From contig NZ_CP134399.1 in NCBI RefSeq assembly GCF_002968295.1, positions 682,001 through 746,000 on the forward strand: a DNA stretch of 64,000 nucleotides. The letters run 5' to 3'. This document shows, in pieces, positions 8,892 through 18,649 of the stretch. The position numbers and the translations under genes are program-made. The first letter of the stretch is position 1. Each line of letters starts with the position of its first letter. The notes under the pieces are model-generated. The model saw nothing but the letters and a program-made list of their open reading frames with translations. It did not search any database and was not told the origin of the DNA. The DNA is from Mycobacterium sp. ITM-2016-00317. GTDB taxonomy: Bacteria; Actinomycetota; Actinomycetes; Mycobacteriales; Mycobacteriaceae.

Positions 8892-10616
8892 CTATGCGGT
8901 TAACTCGCGCTGCAGGATCCGGATCGCTTCGATGCGGGCCTGCAACTGCTCGCGGGTCGCGGCAGCCACCGGCGGGCCGCCGCAGCGGCGGCGCAGCTCG
9001 TTGTGGATCCAGCCGTGCGGGCGGCCGGTGCGGTGGTGGGCCAGCGACACCAGCGTGTTCAGCTCGGCGCGCAGCTCGCGCAACTGTCCGTGGGTGGTCT
9101 TCGGGGCGACCACCCCGGCCTCGGAGCGCTTGGTGAGTTGCTCTTCCTGCCTGCGCCGCAGCAGGTCTCGCATCGATGCCGCGTCGAGCAGGCCTGGGAT
9201 GCCGAGGTAGTCGGCCTCCTCCTCGCTGCCGGCCGGGGTCGCCGTGCCGAACGACGACCCGTCGAAGATCACCTGGTCGAGTTCGGCGTCGGCGCCGAGG
9301 TACTCGACCTTGTTCTCTTCCTCGCCCGGCTCGTCGCGTTTCTGCTCACGCAGCTCGGCGTCGAGCGGGTCCTCCATCGGCTCACGGTGCGGCTTGCCCA
9401 GCACGTGGTTGCGCTGCGCCTCCATCTCACTGGCCAGCAGCAGCAGGTTGGGCACCGACGGCAGGAAGATGCTGGCGGTCTCGCCGGGCCGCCGCGACCG
9501 GACGAACCGGCCGATGGCCTGGGCGAAGAACAGCGGCGTCGACGCGCTGGTCGCATAGACCCCGACCGCGAGCCGCGGCACGTCGACGCCCTCGGACACC
9601 ATGCGCACCGCGACCAGCCACCGGGACGTGCCCGCCGAGTACTCCGAGATCCGGTCCGAGGCGCTCTTGTCGTCCGACAGCACCACCGTGGGCACCTCGC
9701 CGGTGATCTTGACGAGCAGGTCCGCGTAGGCGCGGGCCGTGGTCTGGTCGGTGGCGATGATCATGCCGCCGGCGTCGGGCACGTGTTGCCGCAGACCCTG
9801 CAGCCGCTTGTCGGCCGCCGCGATCACCGCGGGCATCCAGTCGCCCTTCGGGTCCAGCGCCGCCTTCCAGGCGCGCGCGGTCTGCTCGGCGGTCAACGGC
9901 TCGCCCAGGCGCGCGGCGTGCTCGTCGCCGGCGCTGTCCCGCCAGCGGGCCTCACCGGAGTAGGCCATGAACATCACCGGCCGGACCACCCCGTCGGCGA
10001 GCGCGTCGCTGTAGCCGTAGATGTGGTCGGCCTTGGAGCGGGCGAAGCCGTCGGGCCCGGTCTCGTAGGTGACGAACGGGATCGCGCTGTCGTCGCTGCG
10101 GAACGGTGTCCCGGTCAGTGCCAGCCGGCGGGTCGCGTCGTCGAACGCCTCCCGGATCGCGTCGCCCCAGCTCTTGGCGTCCCCGCCGTGGTGGATCTCG
10201 TCGAACACCACCAGCGTCTTGCGGTTCTCGGTGCGCACCCGGTGCCGGGTCGGGTGGCTGGCGACCTGGGCGTAGGTCACGACGACGCCGTGGTACTCCG
10301 ACGACGTCTGCGAGTTCGAGTTCGAGAACTTCGGGTCCAGTGCGATGCCGTGCCGGGCCGCGGCCTGGGCCCACTGGATCTTGAGGTGCTCGGTGGGCAC
10401 CACGATCGTGACGGCCTCGACGGTGCGCTCGGCGAGCAGTTCGGCGACGATGCGCAGCGCGAAGGTCGTTTTGCCTGCGCCCGGGGTGGCCACTGCCAGG
10501 AAATCCCGGGGTTTGGCGGTCAGGTATTTCACCAGAGCCCGTCGCTGCCAGCTGCGCAACGACTGGGTGCTGGGCACCCCGGCGGCGCCGGACGTGGGTG
10601 CTGCGTCAGCCCGCAC
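8892..10616 (-). CDS. DEAD/DEAH-box superfamily 2 helicase
   Basis: A 574-residue SF2 ATPase. The Walker A motif is ATPGAGKTT near residue 44, preceded by the Q-motif-like SLRSWQRRALVKYL. The Walker B variant is VVFDEIHHGG (DEIH), and motif III is LTGTPFRS. In the second lobe VRMVSEGVDVPRLAVGVY and motif VI AQAIGRFVRSRR are clear. The arrangement resembles RadD-like and restriction-type helicases; no nuclease domain is visible. The C-terminal 150 residues are charged and unassigned. GTG 10616 is the start. It stands alone, with the cupin gene 122 bases upstream in the same direction. Its role in DNA or RNA metabolism is inferred only. Confidence 0.85.
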   Translation of the reverse strand: MRADAAPTSGAAGVPSTQSLRSWQRRALVKYLTAKPRDFLAVATPGAGKTTFALRIVAELLAERTVEAVTIVVPTEHLKIQWAQAAARHGIALDPKFSNSNSQTSSEYHGVVVTYAQVASHPTRHRVRTENRKTLVVFDEIHHGGDAKSWGDAIREAFDDATRRLALTGTPFRSDDSAIPFVTYETGPDGFARSKADHIYGYSDALADGVVRPVMFMAYSGEARWRDSAGDEHAARLGEPLTAEQTARAWKAALDPKGDWMPAVIAAADKRLQGLRQHVPDAGGMIIATDQTTARAYADLLVKITGEVPTVVLSDDKSASDRISEYSAGTSRWLVAVRMVSEGVDVPRLAVGVYATSASTPLFFAQAIGRFVRSRRPGETASIFLPSVPNLLLLASEMEAQRNHVLGKPHREPMEDPLDAELREQKRDEPGEEENKVEYLGADAELDQVIFDGSSFGTATPAGSEEEADYLGIPGLLDAASMRDLLRRRQEEQLTKRSEAGVVAPKTTHGQLRELRAELNTLVSLAHHRTGRPHGWIHNELRRRCGGPPVAAATREQLQARIEAIRILQRELTA

Positions 10617-10738
10617 CCACGACTCCTCCCAAACCGTTGTGCCGTCTGCGACGGCGAACCGGAATGCAGTCTAGGCCAGGGGGTTCCGCGATCGCATATC
10701 CGCAGCGTGTCCGGGCGCGGCGTGTCCGGACGACTCGG

Positions 10739-11236
10739 TCACTCGACGAAATGGTTGTCGTTCTTGACGAACCACTCGCGGCGTTCCTCGTCGGTCATCT
10801 CGCCCAGGTGGGCGAGGCCTTCGAAGTAGTGCTCACGGGGCGCGCCGGGCGCGAACAGCATCAGGATCGAGGCCGGCTCGTCGGCCTCGTTGCGGAAGCC
10901 GTGGATGCCGCCCGGCGGCACGTAGAGGAAGTCGTCGGCGTGGCCGTCGACCCACTCGGTGCCGTTGTAGAGCGACAGCGTGCCCGACAGCACGAAGAAC
11001 GCCTCGGACATGCCGCGGTGGAAGTGCGGGCCGGGGCCCCCGCCGCGCGGCGCGATCTGCACGCGGTACAGGCCGTAGTCGCCGCCGGTGTCCTGCTGGT
11101 TGGCCAGATACCGGTACTGGACGTGACCGAACGCGTCGTAGTCCGGCGGCTCGTCGCCCCGTTTGAGCCACGCGCTGACCTCCGGGGCGTCGGCGGTGTA
11201 GCGCGGCGGGGGATAGGGCGGCACGACCAGCGACAT
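10739..11236 (-). CDS. cupin-domain protein
   Basis: A 165-residue single-cupin protein. The two cupin motifs are seen as GGGPGPHFHRGMSEAFFVLSG (metal-binding His residues and Glu) and PGGIHGFRNEADEPA. In this family the fold supports dioxygenases, isomerases or simple ligand binding; nothing here fixes the reaction. The N-terminus VVPPYPPPRYTADAPEV is typical of a mycobacterial subgroup. It lies 19 bases downstream of the second SDR gene, so the two are probably one operon. Confidence 0.8.
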   Translation of the reverse strand: MSLVVPPYPPPRYTADAPEVSAWLKRGDEPPDYDAFGHVQYRYLANQQDTGGDYGLYRVQIAPRGGGPGPHFHRGMSEAFFVLSGTLSLYNGTEWVDGHADDFLYVPPGGIHGFRNEADEPASILMLFAPGAPREHYFEGLAHLGEMTDEERREWFVKNDNHFVE

Positions 11237-11255
11237 GCCGCCCAGTCTGCCCCGG

Positions 11256-12164
11256 TCAGACGCTGCTTGTGACGGGGAACGCCACCTTCGTCAACTCTTC
11301 CGAGATTTGCCACAGCCGCTGCTGCATGGCCATGTCGTAGGACTGGGGACTGGAGGCCACCACGACGGGGGCGCCTCGCTGCTGGCCGATGCCGTCGGGA
11401 CCGTAGTACTGGCCGCCGAGCACGCCGGGATCGGTGGCCGCGCGCAGCGTGGGCAGGGCGCCGCGGTCGGCGGGCTGGGCGAGCAGCTGTGCGGTCCGGT
11501 TCAGCGCAGGCAGCAGCACGGCGGGCAGGTTGCGGGCCAACTCGGTGCTGGAGGTGCCCGGGTGCGCGGCGACCGCGATGGTGTTGCCCCGCGGTGCCAG
11601 GCGCCGCTGGAGTTCGTAGGTGAACATGAGGTTGGCGAGCTTGGACTGGGAGTAGGCGCCCATCCGGCTGTAGCTGCGCTCCCACTGCAGGTCGTCCCAG
11701 TGGATCGCGCCGCCCAACTTGTGGCCGTTGCTGCTGACGGTGACGATGCGGGAACCGGGGGCATCGAGGATCGTGTCGAGCAGCAGGCCGGTGAATGCGA
11801 AATGGCCGAGGTGGTTGGTGCCGAACTGCAGCTCGAAGCCGTCGGCGGTGGTGCCCTTCGGGGTCGTCATCACGCCGGCGTTGTTGATGAGCAGGTCGAT
11901 GCGCTCGAAGCGGGTCTTCAACGCGTCGGCGGCAGTGCGGATCGAGGACAGCGACGTCAGGTCCAGCTCCTGGACGTCGACGTCGCCGGTGATCTTCGCG
12001 GCGGCCTGGGCGCCCTTGTCGGTGTTGCGGACCGCGATCACCACCCGCGCGCCCTTCGCCGCGAGCGCCTTGGCGGTCTCGAATCCCAGGCCGGTGTTCG
12101 CGCCGGTGATCACGGCGGTGCGTCCGGTCTGGTCGGGGATGTCCGCGGTGGTCCAGTCGGTCAT
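11256..12164 (-). CDS. short-chain dehydrogenase/reductase, paralogue of 1778-2695
   Basis: A 302-residue SDR with the cofactor loop TGANTGLGFETA, LINNAGVM and the active-site YSQSKLANLMF. It aligns nearly throughout with the SDR at 1778-2695 (shared opening WTxADxPDQxGR and shared LQWERSY region), which points to duplication within this neighbourhood. The substrate is unknown. It is transcribed divergently from the TetR gene at 12270, and the gap holds strong inverted repeats, so it is the likely target of that repressor. The ribosome-binding site AGGAG lies ahead of ATG 12164. Confidence 0.88.
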   Translation of the reverse strand: MTDWTTADIPDQTGRTAVITGANTGLGFETAKALAAKGARVVIAVRNTDKGAQAAAKITGDVDVQELDLTSLSSIRTAADALKTRFERIDLLINNAGVMTTPKGTTADGFELQFGTNHLGHFAFTGLLLDTILDAPGSRIVTVSSNGHKLGGAIHWDDLQWERSYSRMGAYSQSKLANLMFTYELQRRLAPRGNTIAVAAHPGTSSTELARNLPAVLLPALNRTAQLLAQPADRGALPTLRAATDPGVLGGQYYGPDGIGQQRGAPVVVASSPQSYDMAMQQRLWQISEELTKVAFPVTSSV

Positions 12165-12180
12165 GGGGTGCTCCTGAGCT

Positions 12181-12250
12181 CGTATAGTGGACTAAGCGGG
12201 GCAATCGCCCCGGTTGTTGACGACTATACGGAACGTGCGCCCCGCTTAGT
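12181..12250. promoter_or_regulatory. nested inverted repeats, probable TetR operator
   Basis: Between the divergent SDR and TetR starts, two perfect inverted pairs interleave: CGTATAGT (12181-12188) with ACTATACG (12223-12230), and ACTAAGCGGGGC (12191-12202) with GCCCCGCTTAGT (12239-12250). The unit TAGT-GG-ACTA at 12185-12194 is itself a small dyad. The layout suggests two copies of a compound site in opposite orientation, which would let one regulator control both genes. Operator function is inferred from position and symmetry. Confidence 0.65.
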
Positions 12251-12269
12251 GTTCGCCAGGAGAGAAATC

Positions 12270-12818
12270 GTGAGCCGACCCCTACGGGCTGACGCGGCGC
12301 GCAACCGCGCACGGGTCCTCGAGGTCGCCTACGACACGTTCGCCGCGGAAGGGCTGGCCGTTCCGATCGACGAGATCGCCCGCCGCGCCGGTGTCGGCGC
12401 CGGGACGGTCTATCGGCACTTCCCGACGAAGGAAGCGCTGATCGCCGCGGTCGCCGAACACCGGGTGCGCCGCATCGTCGACCACGCGCAGACCCTGCTG
12501 ACGGTCGAAGGCCCCGGCCGGGCGCTGTTCGTGTTCTTCCGGGACATGGTGCGCAGCGCCGCGGTCGACCACGGTCTGGTCGACGCACTGGTGGGCCAGG
12601 GGCTGGATCTGGAGGCGGTCGCCCCGGGCGCCGAAGCGGCGTTCCTGGCCACGCTCGATGAACTGCTGACCGCCGCGCAACAGGCAGGCACCGTACGGGC
12701 CGACGTCGACGTCCCCGTCGTCAAGGCGCTACTCGTGGTGTGCAAGGTGCCGCAGGTCTTCGACGGCGACGTCACCGAGCGCGTCATGCGGGTGGTCGAG
12801 GACGGCTTGAGGCCCTGA
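12270..12818 (+). CDS. TetR/AcrR-family transcriptional regulator
   Basis: A 182-residue regulator. The N-terminal helix-turn-helix reads [33 protein letters not shown], a textbook TetR DNA-binding domain; the C-terminal ligand domain is of the SbtR-like type. GTG 12270 follows an AGGAGAG ribosome-binding site. It is divergent from the SDR/cupin pair, with palindromes in between, so autorepression plus control of the SDR is likely. The ligand is unknown. The tandem CIRCE sites of groEL2 begin 6 bases after its stop. Confidence 0.87.
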   Translation: MSRPLRADAARNRARVLEVAYDTFAAEGLAVPIDEIARRAGVGAGTVYRHFPTKEALIAAVAEHRVRRIVDHAQTLLTVEGPGRALFVFFRDMVRSAAVDHGLVDALVGQGLDLEAVAPGAEAAFLATLDELLTAAQQAGTVRADVDVPVVKALLVVCKVPQVFDGDVTERVMRVVEDGLRP

Positions 12819-12823
12819 CCAAT

Positions 12824-14624
<1,801 letters not shown>

Positions 14625-14640
14625 GTCCCCTTACGAGAAA

Positions 14641-14674
14641 AGCCCCGATGCGCTTGGCGCATCGGGGCTTTTTC
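14641..14674 (+). terminator. rho-independent terminator of groEL2
   Basis: A perfect 13-base-pair stem, AGCCCCGATGCGC (14641-14653) with GCGCATCGGGGCT (14657-14669), a three-base TTG loop and a T tract immediately after. It begins 16 bases past the groEL2 stop. It is the clearest intrinsic terminator in the window. Confidence 0.93.
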
Positions 14675-14683
14675 GTTGTCCCC

Positions 14684-14740
14684 ACTGTGGGCCCTATGCA
14701 CAGGTTTGGCCCGAAAAGCGTGCACGAGGCCCACATTCGT
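14684..14740 (+). repeat. 57-base palindromic repeat, copy 1
   Basis: Starts ACTGTGGG and ends with GTGCAC, four bases, then GCCCACATTCGT. Copy 2 at 15399-15455 has exactly the same length and layout. Each copy is an imperfect inverted repeat whose arms contain TGTGGG and TGCAC. The two copies bracket the DUF559 pseudogene. Confidence 0.7.
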
Positions 14741-14742
14741 CG

Positions 14743-15394
14743 GTTGCTGTGGCGACGGTGGCCGGTGACGTCTACCTCCCGCGAGACGCCGAGCTCACCG
14801 CGCGCGTGCGCGCCGAGGCGGCCTGGCTGTGCACCGGAGCGCCGTTGTGCGGCCTGTCCGCGGCAGCGGTGTTCGGCACGAAGTGGCTCGACGCGGACGC
14901 GCCCGCCGAGATCCTGCGTGCCGACCGGCACGCCCCGCCGGGCGATCCCGACCCTCGACGCGCTGCTGAACGCCACTCGGGTCGGCATCGCCGAGATCGC
15001 GGTGGTCGCCGCGGCACATCCTGCGGCGCGCGGTTCGACGAGACTGCGACGAGTGCTGGATCTGGTCGACGGTGGCGCCGAGTCGCCGCAGGAGACCCGG
15101 GTCCGGCTGATCCTGGTCCGCGGTGGGCTGCCGCGGCCGGAGACACAGATCGCGTTCCCCGAGCTTCGGATCCGGGTCGACATGGGCTGGCGGCGATGGA
15201 AGGTCGCCGTCGAGTACGACGGTGTGCACCATTGGACCGATCGGCGGCAGCGGGCGTGGGACATCGACCGCTTGGCGCTGCTGGAAGCGGCCGACTGGGG
15301 GGTGATCCGGGTGAGCAGCGCCATGCTCGAGCGTCCGGAGGTGATCGTCGAGCGCGTTCGCGCGAAGTTGCGGGCGGCAGGCGCTCCGGTGTGA
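14743..15394 (+). pseudogene. DUF559 (very-short-patch-repair-like) protein, degraded
   Basis: Remnant of a mycobacterial DUF559 protein (endonuclease-like fold, normally about 290 aa). One frame gives DVYLPRDAELTARVRAEAAWL, then LDADAPAEILRADRHAPPG to about 14943. A second frame continues LDALLNATRVGIAEIAVVAA, then LVDGGAESPQETRVRL, ETQIAFPELRIRVDMGW, VAVEYDGVHHW and DWGVIRVSSAML to 15394. The first 25-30 residues and roughly 45 residues in the middle are missing, and the junction is out of frame, so this is a true deletion derivative and not a simple sequencing slip. The catalytic-fold core VDMGW/EYDG/HH is still readable. Confidence 0.75.
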
Positions 15395-15396
15395 TG

Positions 15397-15455
15397 CGAC
15401 TGTGGGGGTTGTGCACGCAAATCACCGAATTACCGTGCACAAGGCCCACAGTCGT
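15397..15455 (+). repeat. 57-base palindromic repeat, copy 2 (near-perfect dyad)
   Basis: Left arm CGACTGTGGGGGTTGTGCAC (15397-15416) pairs with the reverse complement of GTGCACAAGGCCCACAGTCG (15435-15454), differing at two positions. The core contains AAATCACCGAATTAC. Same element as 14684-14740. It ends five bases from the stop of the convergent MFS gene, so it may also act as a transcription-terminating hairpin. Confidence 0.75.
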
Positions 15456-15459
15456 GGGG

Positions 15460-16773
15460 CTACAGCGTGTGCAGCGGTGCCGGCTTGAGCCGCGAGGTCG
15501 CGACGACGCTGATCACCGCCGTGGCCACCAGGTAGCCACAGGCAAGCCAGGGCGAACCGCCGGCGACGCCGATCAGCGCGGTCAGGATCAGCGGGGTCAG
15601 CCCCGACGCGTACACCCCGGAGAGTTGGTAGACCGTCGACAGCCCGGTGTAGCGGATCCGCGCCGGGAACAGCGACGCGTACAGCGTGCCCTGGGCGCCG
15701 TAGAACAGCGCATGGACCACGCCGAAGACCACGACCATCGCGACCGCGTAGAGCGCGATGTTCCCGGTGCCGAACAACGCGAACACCGGGAAGACAGACA
15801 CCGCGTAGGCCGCGATCCCGACGGTGTACACCCGCTTGGCGCCGTACCGGTCGGTCAGCAGTCCCGACACCGGCAGCAGCACCGCCATCAGCAGCGCGGC
15901 CCCGGTGACGACGAGCAGCACCGGGACCTTCTCCAGCTTGAGCGTGCCGGTGGCGTAGGAGATCGCGAAGACGCCCCAGGTGTTGAACGCCGCCCCCTCG
16001 CCCCAGCGGGACAGCATGCCCAGCACCGTCGACTTCAGGATCGGCGGGCGGAACACCTCGCGCACCGGCACCGCCGAGCGGTCGCCGCTGTCCCGCACCT
16101 TCTCGAAAGACGGTGTCTCACTGGCCTTCAGTCGGACCACCACGCCGAAGATCACCAGCACGATGCTGAACAGGAACGCGATGCGCCAGCCGTAGGTGAG
16201 GAAGGCGTCGTCGGGCAGCGCGACCTGCAGAAGCGCGAAAACACCTGTGCCCAAAGCGAGTCCGAGTGCCAGACCGACCTGGGGGATGCTGCCGAACAGC
16301 CCGCGCCGGCGGGGTGGCCCGTGTTCGACGGCCAGCAGCACCGCGCCGGCCCACTCGCCGCCCAGTGCGAAACCCTGCACGATGCGCAGGAGCAGCAACA
16401 GGATCGGGGCCAGCACGCCGATCTGTGCAGCGGTCGGCAGCACACCCATCAGCGCGGTGGCCCCGCCCATCAGCAGCATGGTCAGCGCCAGGGTCTTCTT
16501 GCGCCCGATGCGGTCCCCGACATGGCCGAACACGAAGCCGCCGATCGGGCGCACCACGAAACCGACCGCGAACGTCGCGAAGGACAGCATCGTGCCGACG
16601 AACGTGGTCTGGTCCGGGAAGAACGCCTGGTTGAAGACCAGGCTCGCCGCGGTGGCGTACAGGAAGAAGTCGTACCACTCGATCGTGGTGCCGACCAGGC
16701 TCGCCCACAACGCGGTGCGGGCCTGCGGGGTCACCGTCTGCTGATCGGTGGCCGGGGCGTGGGTGACGGTCAC
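15460..16773 (-). CDS. MFS transporter, metabolite:H+ symporter (MHS) family
   Basis: A 437-residue inner-membrane carrier with 12 predicted transmembrane helices. The family signature between helices 2 and 3 is FGHVGDRIGRKKTL, preceded by VGTTIEWYDFFLYATAA, a hallmark of MHS carriers such as ShiA, ProP and KgtP. RIVQGFALGGEWAGAVLLAVEH and SIPQVGLALG are also typical. The substrate is probably an organic acid or a betaine-type compound but cannot be fixed. GTG 16773 is the start. It stands alone and ends against the palindromic repeat. Confidence 0.87.
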   Translation of the reverse strand: MTVTHAPATDQQTVTPQARTALWASLVGTTIEWYDFFLYATAASLVFNQAFFPDQTTFVGTMLSFATFAVGFVVRPIGGFVFGHVGDRIGRKKTLALTMLLMGGATALMGVLPTAAQIGVLAPILLLLLRIVQGFALGGEWAGAVLLAVEHGPPRRRGLFGSIPQVGLALGLALGTGVFALLQVALPDDAFLTYGWRIAFLFSIVLVIFGVVVRLKASETPSFEKVRDSGDRSAVPVREVFRPPILKSTVLGMLSRWGEGAAFNTWGVFAISYATGTLKLEKVPVLLVVTGAALLMAVLLPVSGLLTDRYGAKRVYTVGIAAYAVSVFPVFALFGTGNIALYAVAMVVVFGVVHALFYGAQGTLYASLFPARIRYTGLSTVYQLSGVYASGLTPLILTALIGVAGGSPWLACGYLVATAVISVVATSRLKPAPLHTL

Positions 16774-16874
16774 GAGGATCTATCACCGCAAGTTCGGCGC
16801 CGGATGGCGAGAGTTTCGCGCGCGGTGATCGCAACGGGGGATGAAATCCGGTGGTCGCGGAGTTCAGTGTGGGC

Positions 16875-17876
16875 ATGACCACTGGCCAGATGACCGCGAT
16901 CGGGGCGTTCGCCGCCGACTCGGTGGACGACGGCCTGCGCGACGTCACCGTCGAGGTCCCGACGGTGCGCCCCCGGGACGTGCTGGTCCGGGTGCAGGCC
17001 GTCTCGGTGAACCCCGTCGACGTCAAACAGCGGGCGGCTCTGACACCGTCGACCGAACCCGCCGTCCTGGGGTACGACGCCGCGGGTGTCGTCGAGGCGG
17101 TCGGCGATGCCGTGACGACACTGCACACCGGAGACGAGGTCTGGTACGCCGGTGACATCACCCGACCCGGCAGCGACGCGGAGTTCCAGGCCGTCGACGA
17201 GCGAATCGTCTCCCGCAAGCCGACGTCGCTGTCGTTCGCCGACGCGGCGGCGCTGCCGCTGACCACGATCACCGCGTGGGAATCGCTGTTCGAACGTTTC
17301 GGGCTGACGTCGGACTCCACCGGTGATCTCCTGGTGCTGGGCGCCGCCGGTGGTGTCGGCTCGATCATGATCCAACTCGCCAAGGCGCTCACCGGCGTGC
17401 GCGTGATCGCCACCGCCGGCCGCACCGAATCGCGGGAGTGGGCCGAACGTATGGGCGCCGACATCGTGGTCGACCATCGCCGGTTGCGCGCCGAGACGCT
17501 CGACGCGGTCCCCGGCGGGGTGGACTATCTGTTCTCACCGCACTCGGCGGGCAACATCGACGACTACGCCGCGATCGTCAAACCGTTCGGCCACATCACC
17601 GCGATCGACGAGCCTCCGGGCCTGGATCTTGTCGCCCTGAAAGCGAAAAGCATTGCGTGGCACTGGGAATTGATGTTCACCCGGTCAATGTTCGAGACGC
17701 CGGACATGATCGAGCAGCAGCGGCTGTTGGCCCGTGCCGCCGCGCTCGTGGACGAGGGCACGCTGCGCACCACCGTCACCAGGACGATCGACGACTTCTC
17801 CGCGGCGGGGTTGCGCGCGGCTCACCGTGACGTCGAGTCGGGACGGATGACCGGCAAGGTCGTCGTCACCCGGTGA
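16875..17876 (+). CDS. zinc-type alcohol dehydrogenase family (quinone-oxidoreductase-like)
   Basis: A 333-residue medium-chain dehydrogenase/reductase. It has VRVQAVSVNPVDVKQR near residue 43, GYDAAGVVEAVGDAV, and the NADP loop LVLGAAGGVGSIMIQLAKAL. The sequence does not show the structural zinc cysteines, matching the zinc-free quinone-reductase branch. The reaction is presumably NADPH-dependent reduction of an activated ketone or alkene. Starts at 16851 and 16890 are also open; ATG 16875 gives MTTGQMTAIGAF. Its end overlaps the convergent flavin-binding gene by 11 bases. Confidence 0.8.
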   Translation: MTTGQMTAIGAFAADSVDDGLRDVTVEVPTVRPRDVLVRVQAVSVNPVDVKQRAALTPSTEPAVLGYDAAGVVEAVGDAVTTLHTGDEVWYAGDITRPGSDAEFQAVDERIVSRKPTSLSFADAAALPLTTITAWESLFERFGLTSDSTGDLLVLGAAGGVGSIMIQLAKALTGVRVIATAGRTESREWAERMGADIVVDHRRLRAETLDAVPGGVDYLFSPHSAGNIDDYAAIVKPFGHITAIDEPPGLDLVALKAKSIAWHWELMFTRSMFETPDMIEQQRLLARAAALVDEGTLRTTVTRTIDDFSAAGLRAAHRDVESGRMTGKVVVTR

Positions 17877-18204
17877 GTGGCACGCCCGGGGTCGCGGGAC
17901 GGTGCAGCACCGCGCTGCTCGGTCGGACGCTCACTTCGTCGCCGGTGACCCGGGCCGTGCCGTCGAGGATCAGCGTGTACCCGCCCGGTGTGCTCGGCGG
18001 CCACACCAGCGTGACCTCGGGATGGGCAGATGCGTTGCGGCGGGTGCTGTTACCGACCGCGCCGATCACCAGGGTGCCGTCGGCCAGGACCGGGTCCACC
18101 GCGACGGTATGCGTGCGGTAGTCGTCCCCGACGGTGATCAGATAGGCGAACGAGAAGTCGCCCAACGCCTCGCCGAGCCGGTCCAGATCCACCTTGACGC
18201 TCAT
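17866..18204 (-). CDS. pyridoxamine 5'-phosphate oxidase-like flavin/F420-binding protein
   Basis: A 112-residue split-barrel protein. FAYLITVGDDYRTHTVAVDPVL followed by GAVGNSTRRNASAHPEVTLVWPP is the usual pattern of small mycobacterial PNPOx-like proteins that bind FMN or F420. Catalytic function is unknown. TACCCT (18216-18211), six bases before the ATG, suggests a leaderless transcript. Confidence 0.75.
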   Translation of the reverse strand: MSVKVDLDRLGEALGDFSFAYLITVGDDYRTHTVAVDPVLADGTLVIGAVGNSTRRNASAHPEVTLVWPPSTPGGYTLILDGTARVTGDEVSVRPSSAVLHRPATPGVPLTG

Positions 18205-18240
18205 GCCGCGAGGGTACGCGGCGGGTATGCCCCAAGTGAT

Positions 18241-18556
18241 ATGTTCGGCTACCTGACGGCGCTGGTCTCCGTTGCCGACGAGGGTGGGTTCACCGCCGCG
18301 AGTTACGAATTGGGTATGTCCCAACCCGCGGTCAGCCGGGCGCGGTGGTGGTGCCCCATGCCGGGAAGCATTGCGGCACATCGCGATGATCCAGACCGGC
18401 AGCACACCGGTCGCGGGCACATTGGGCGTGGCGAGCTTGCCGGGCGTGACCGCGTCGCTGTTGGAGCCGCACCTGCAGACCTTCCGTCAGCGCCATCCGG
18501 GGTGAAGGTCCGGTTGCTCGAAGGCAGTGAGGAAGAGGTGCGTGACTGGGCCTCGT
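18241..18556 (+). pseudogene. LysR-family regulator remnant
   Basis: The opening MFGYLTALVSVADEGGFTAASYELGMSQPAVSRA is a LysR helix-turn-helix. The rest of that domain is deleted, and the linker region resumes in another frame as EALRHIAMIQTGSTPVAGTLGVASLPG then LEPHLQTFRQRHPG. A one-base loss near 18503 then shifts to VKVRLLEGSEEEVRDW, after which homology ends. It therefore has at least one internal deletion, two frame changes and a missing ligand domain. The following 18557-18649 holds a bulged hairpin (CTCGTGT at 18552-18558 with ACACGAG at 18584-18590) and nothing else recognisable. Confidence 0.75.
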
Positions 18557-18649
18557 GTGTAGGTCGTCATCACGTCAAACGACACACGAGCCCGTCGTGC
18601 ATAACAGCATTGGTATGGGGTCATGCCGAGAACCGCATAGCGGCCGGCC

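Noticed and set aside
9003..10829. A 608-codon plus-strand frame opposite the helicase
   Set aside because: The helicase on the minus strand has all SF2 motifs; the plus frame is compositionally typical of antisense reading.
18552..18590. Intrinsic terminator after the LysR remnant
   Set aside because: The stem is bulged, has no T tract and ends no intact gene; kept only as a remark in the pseudogene entry.
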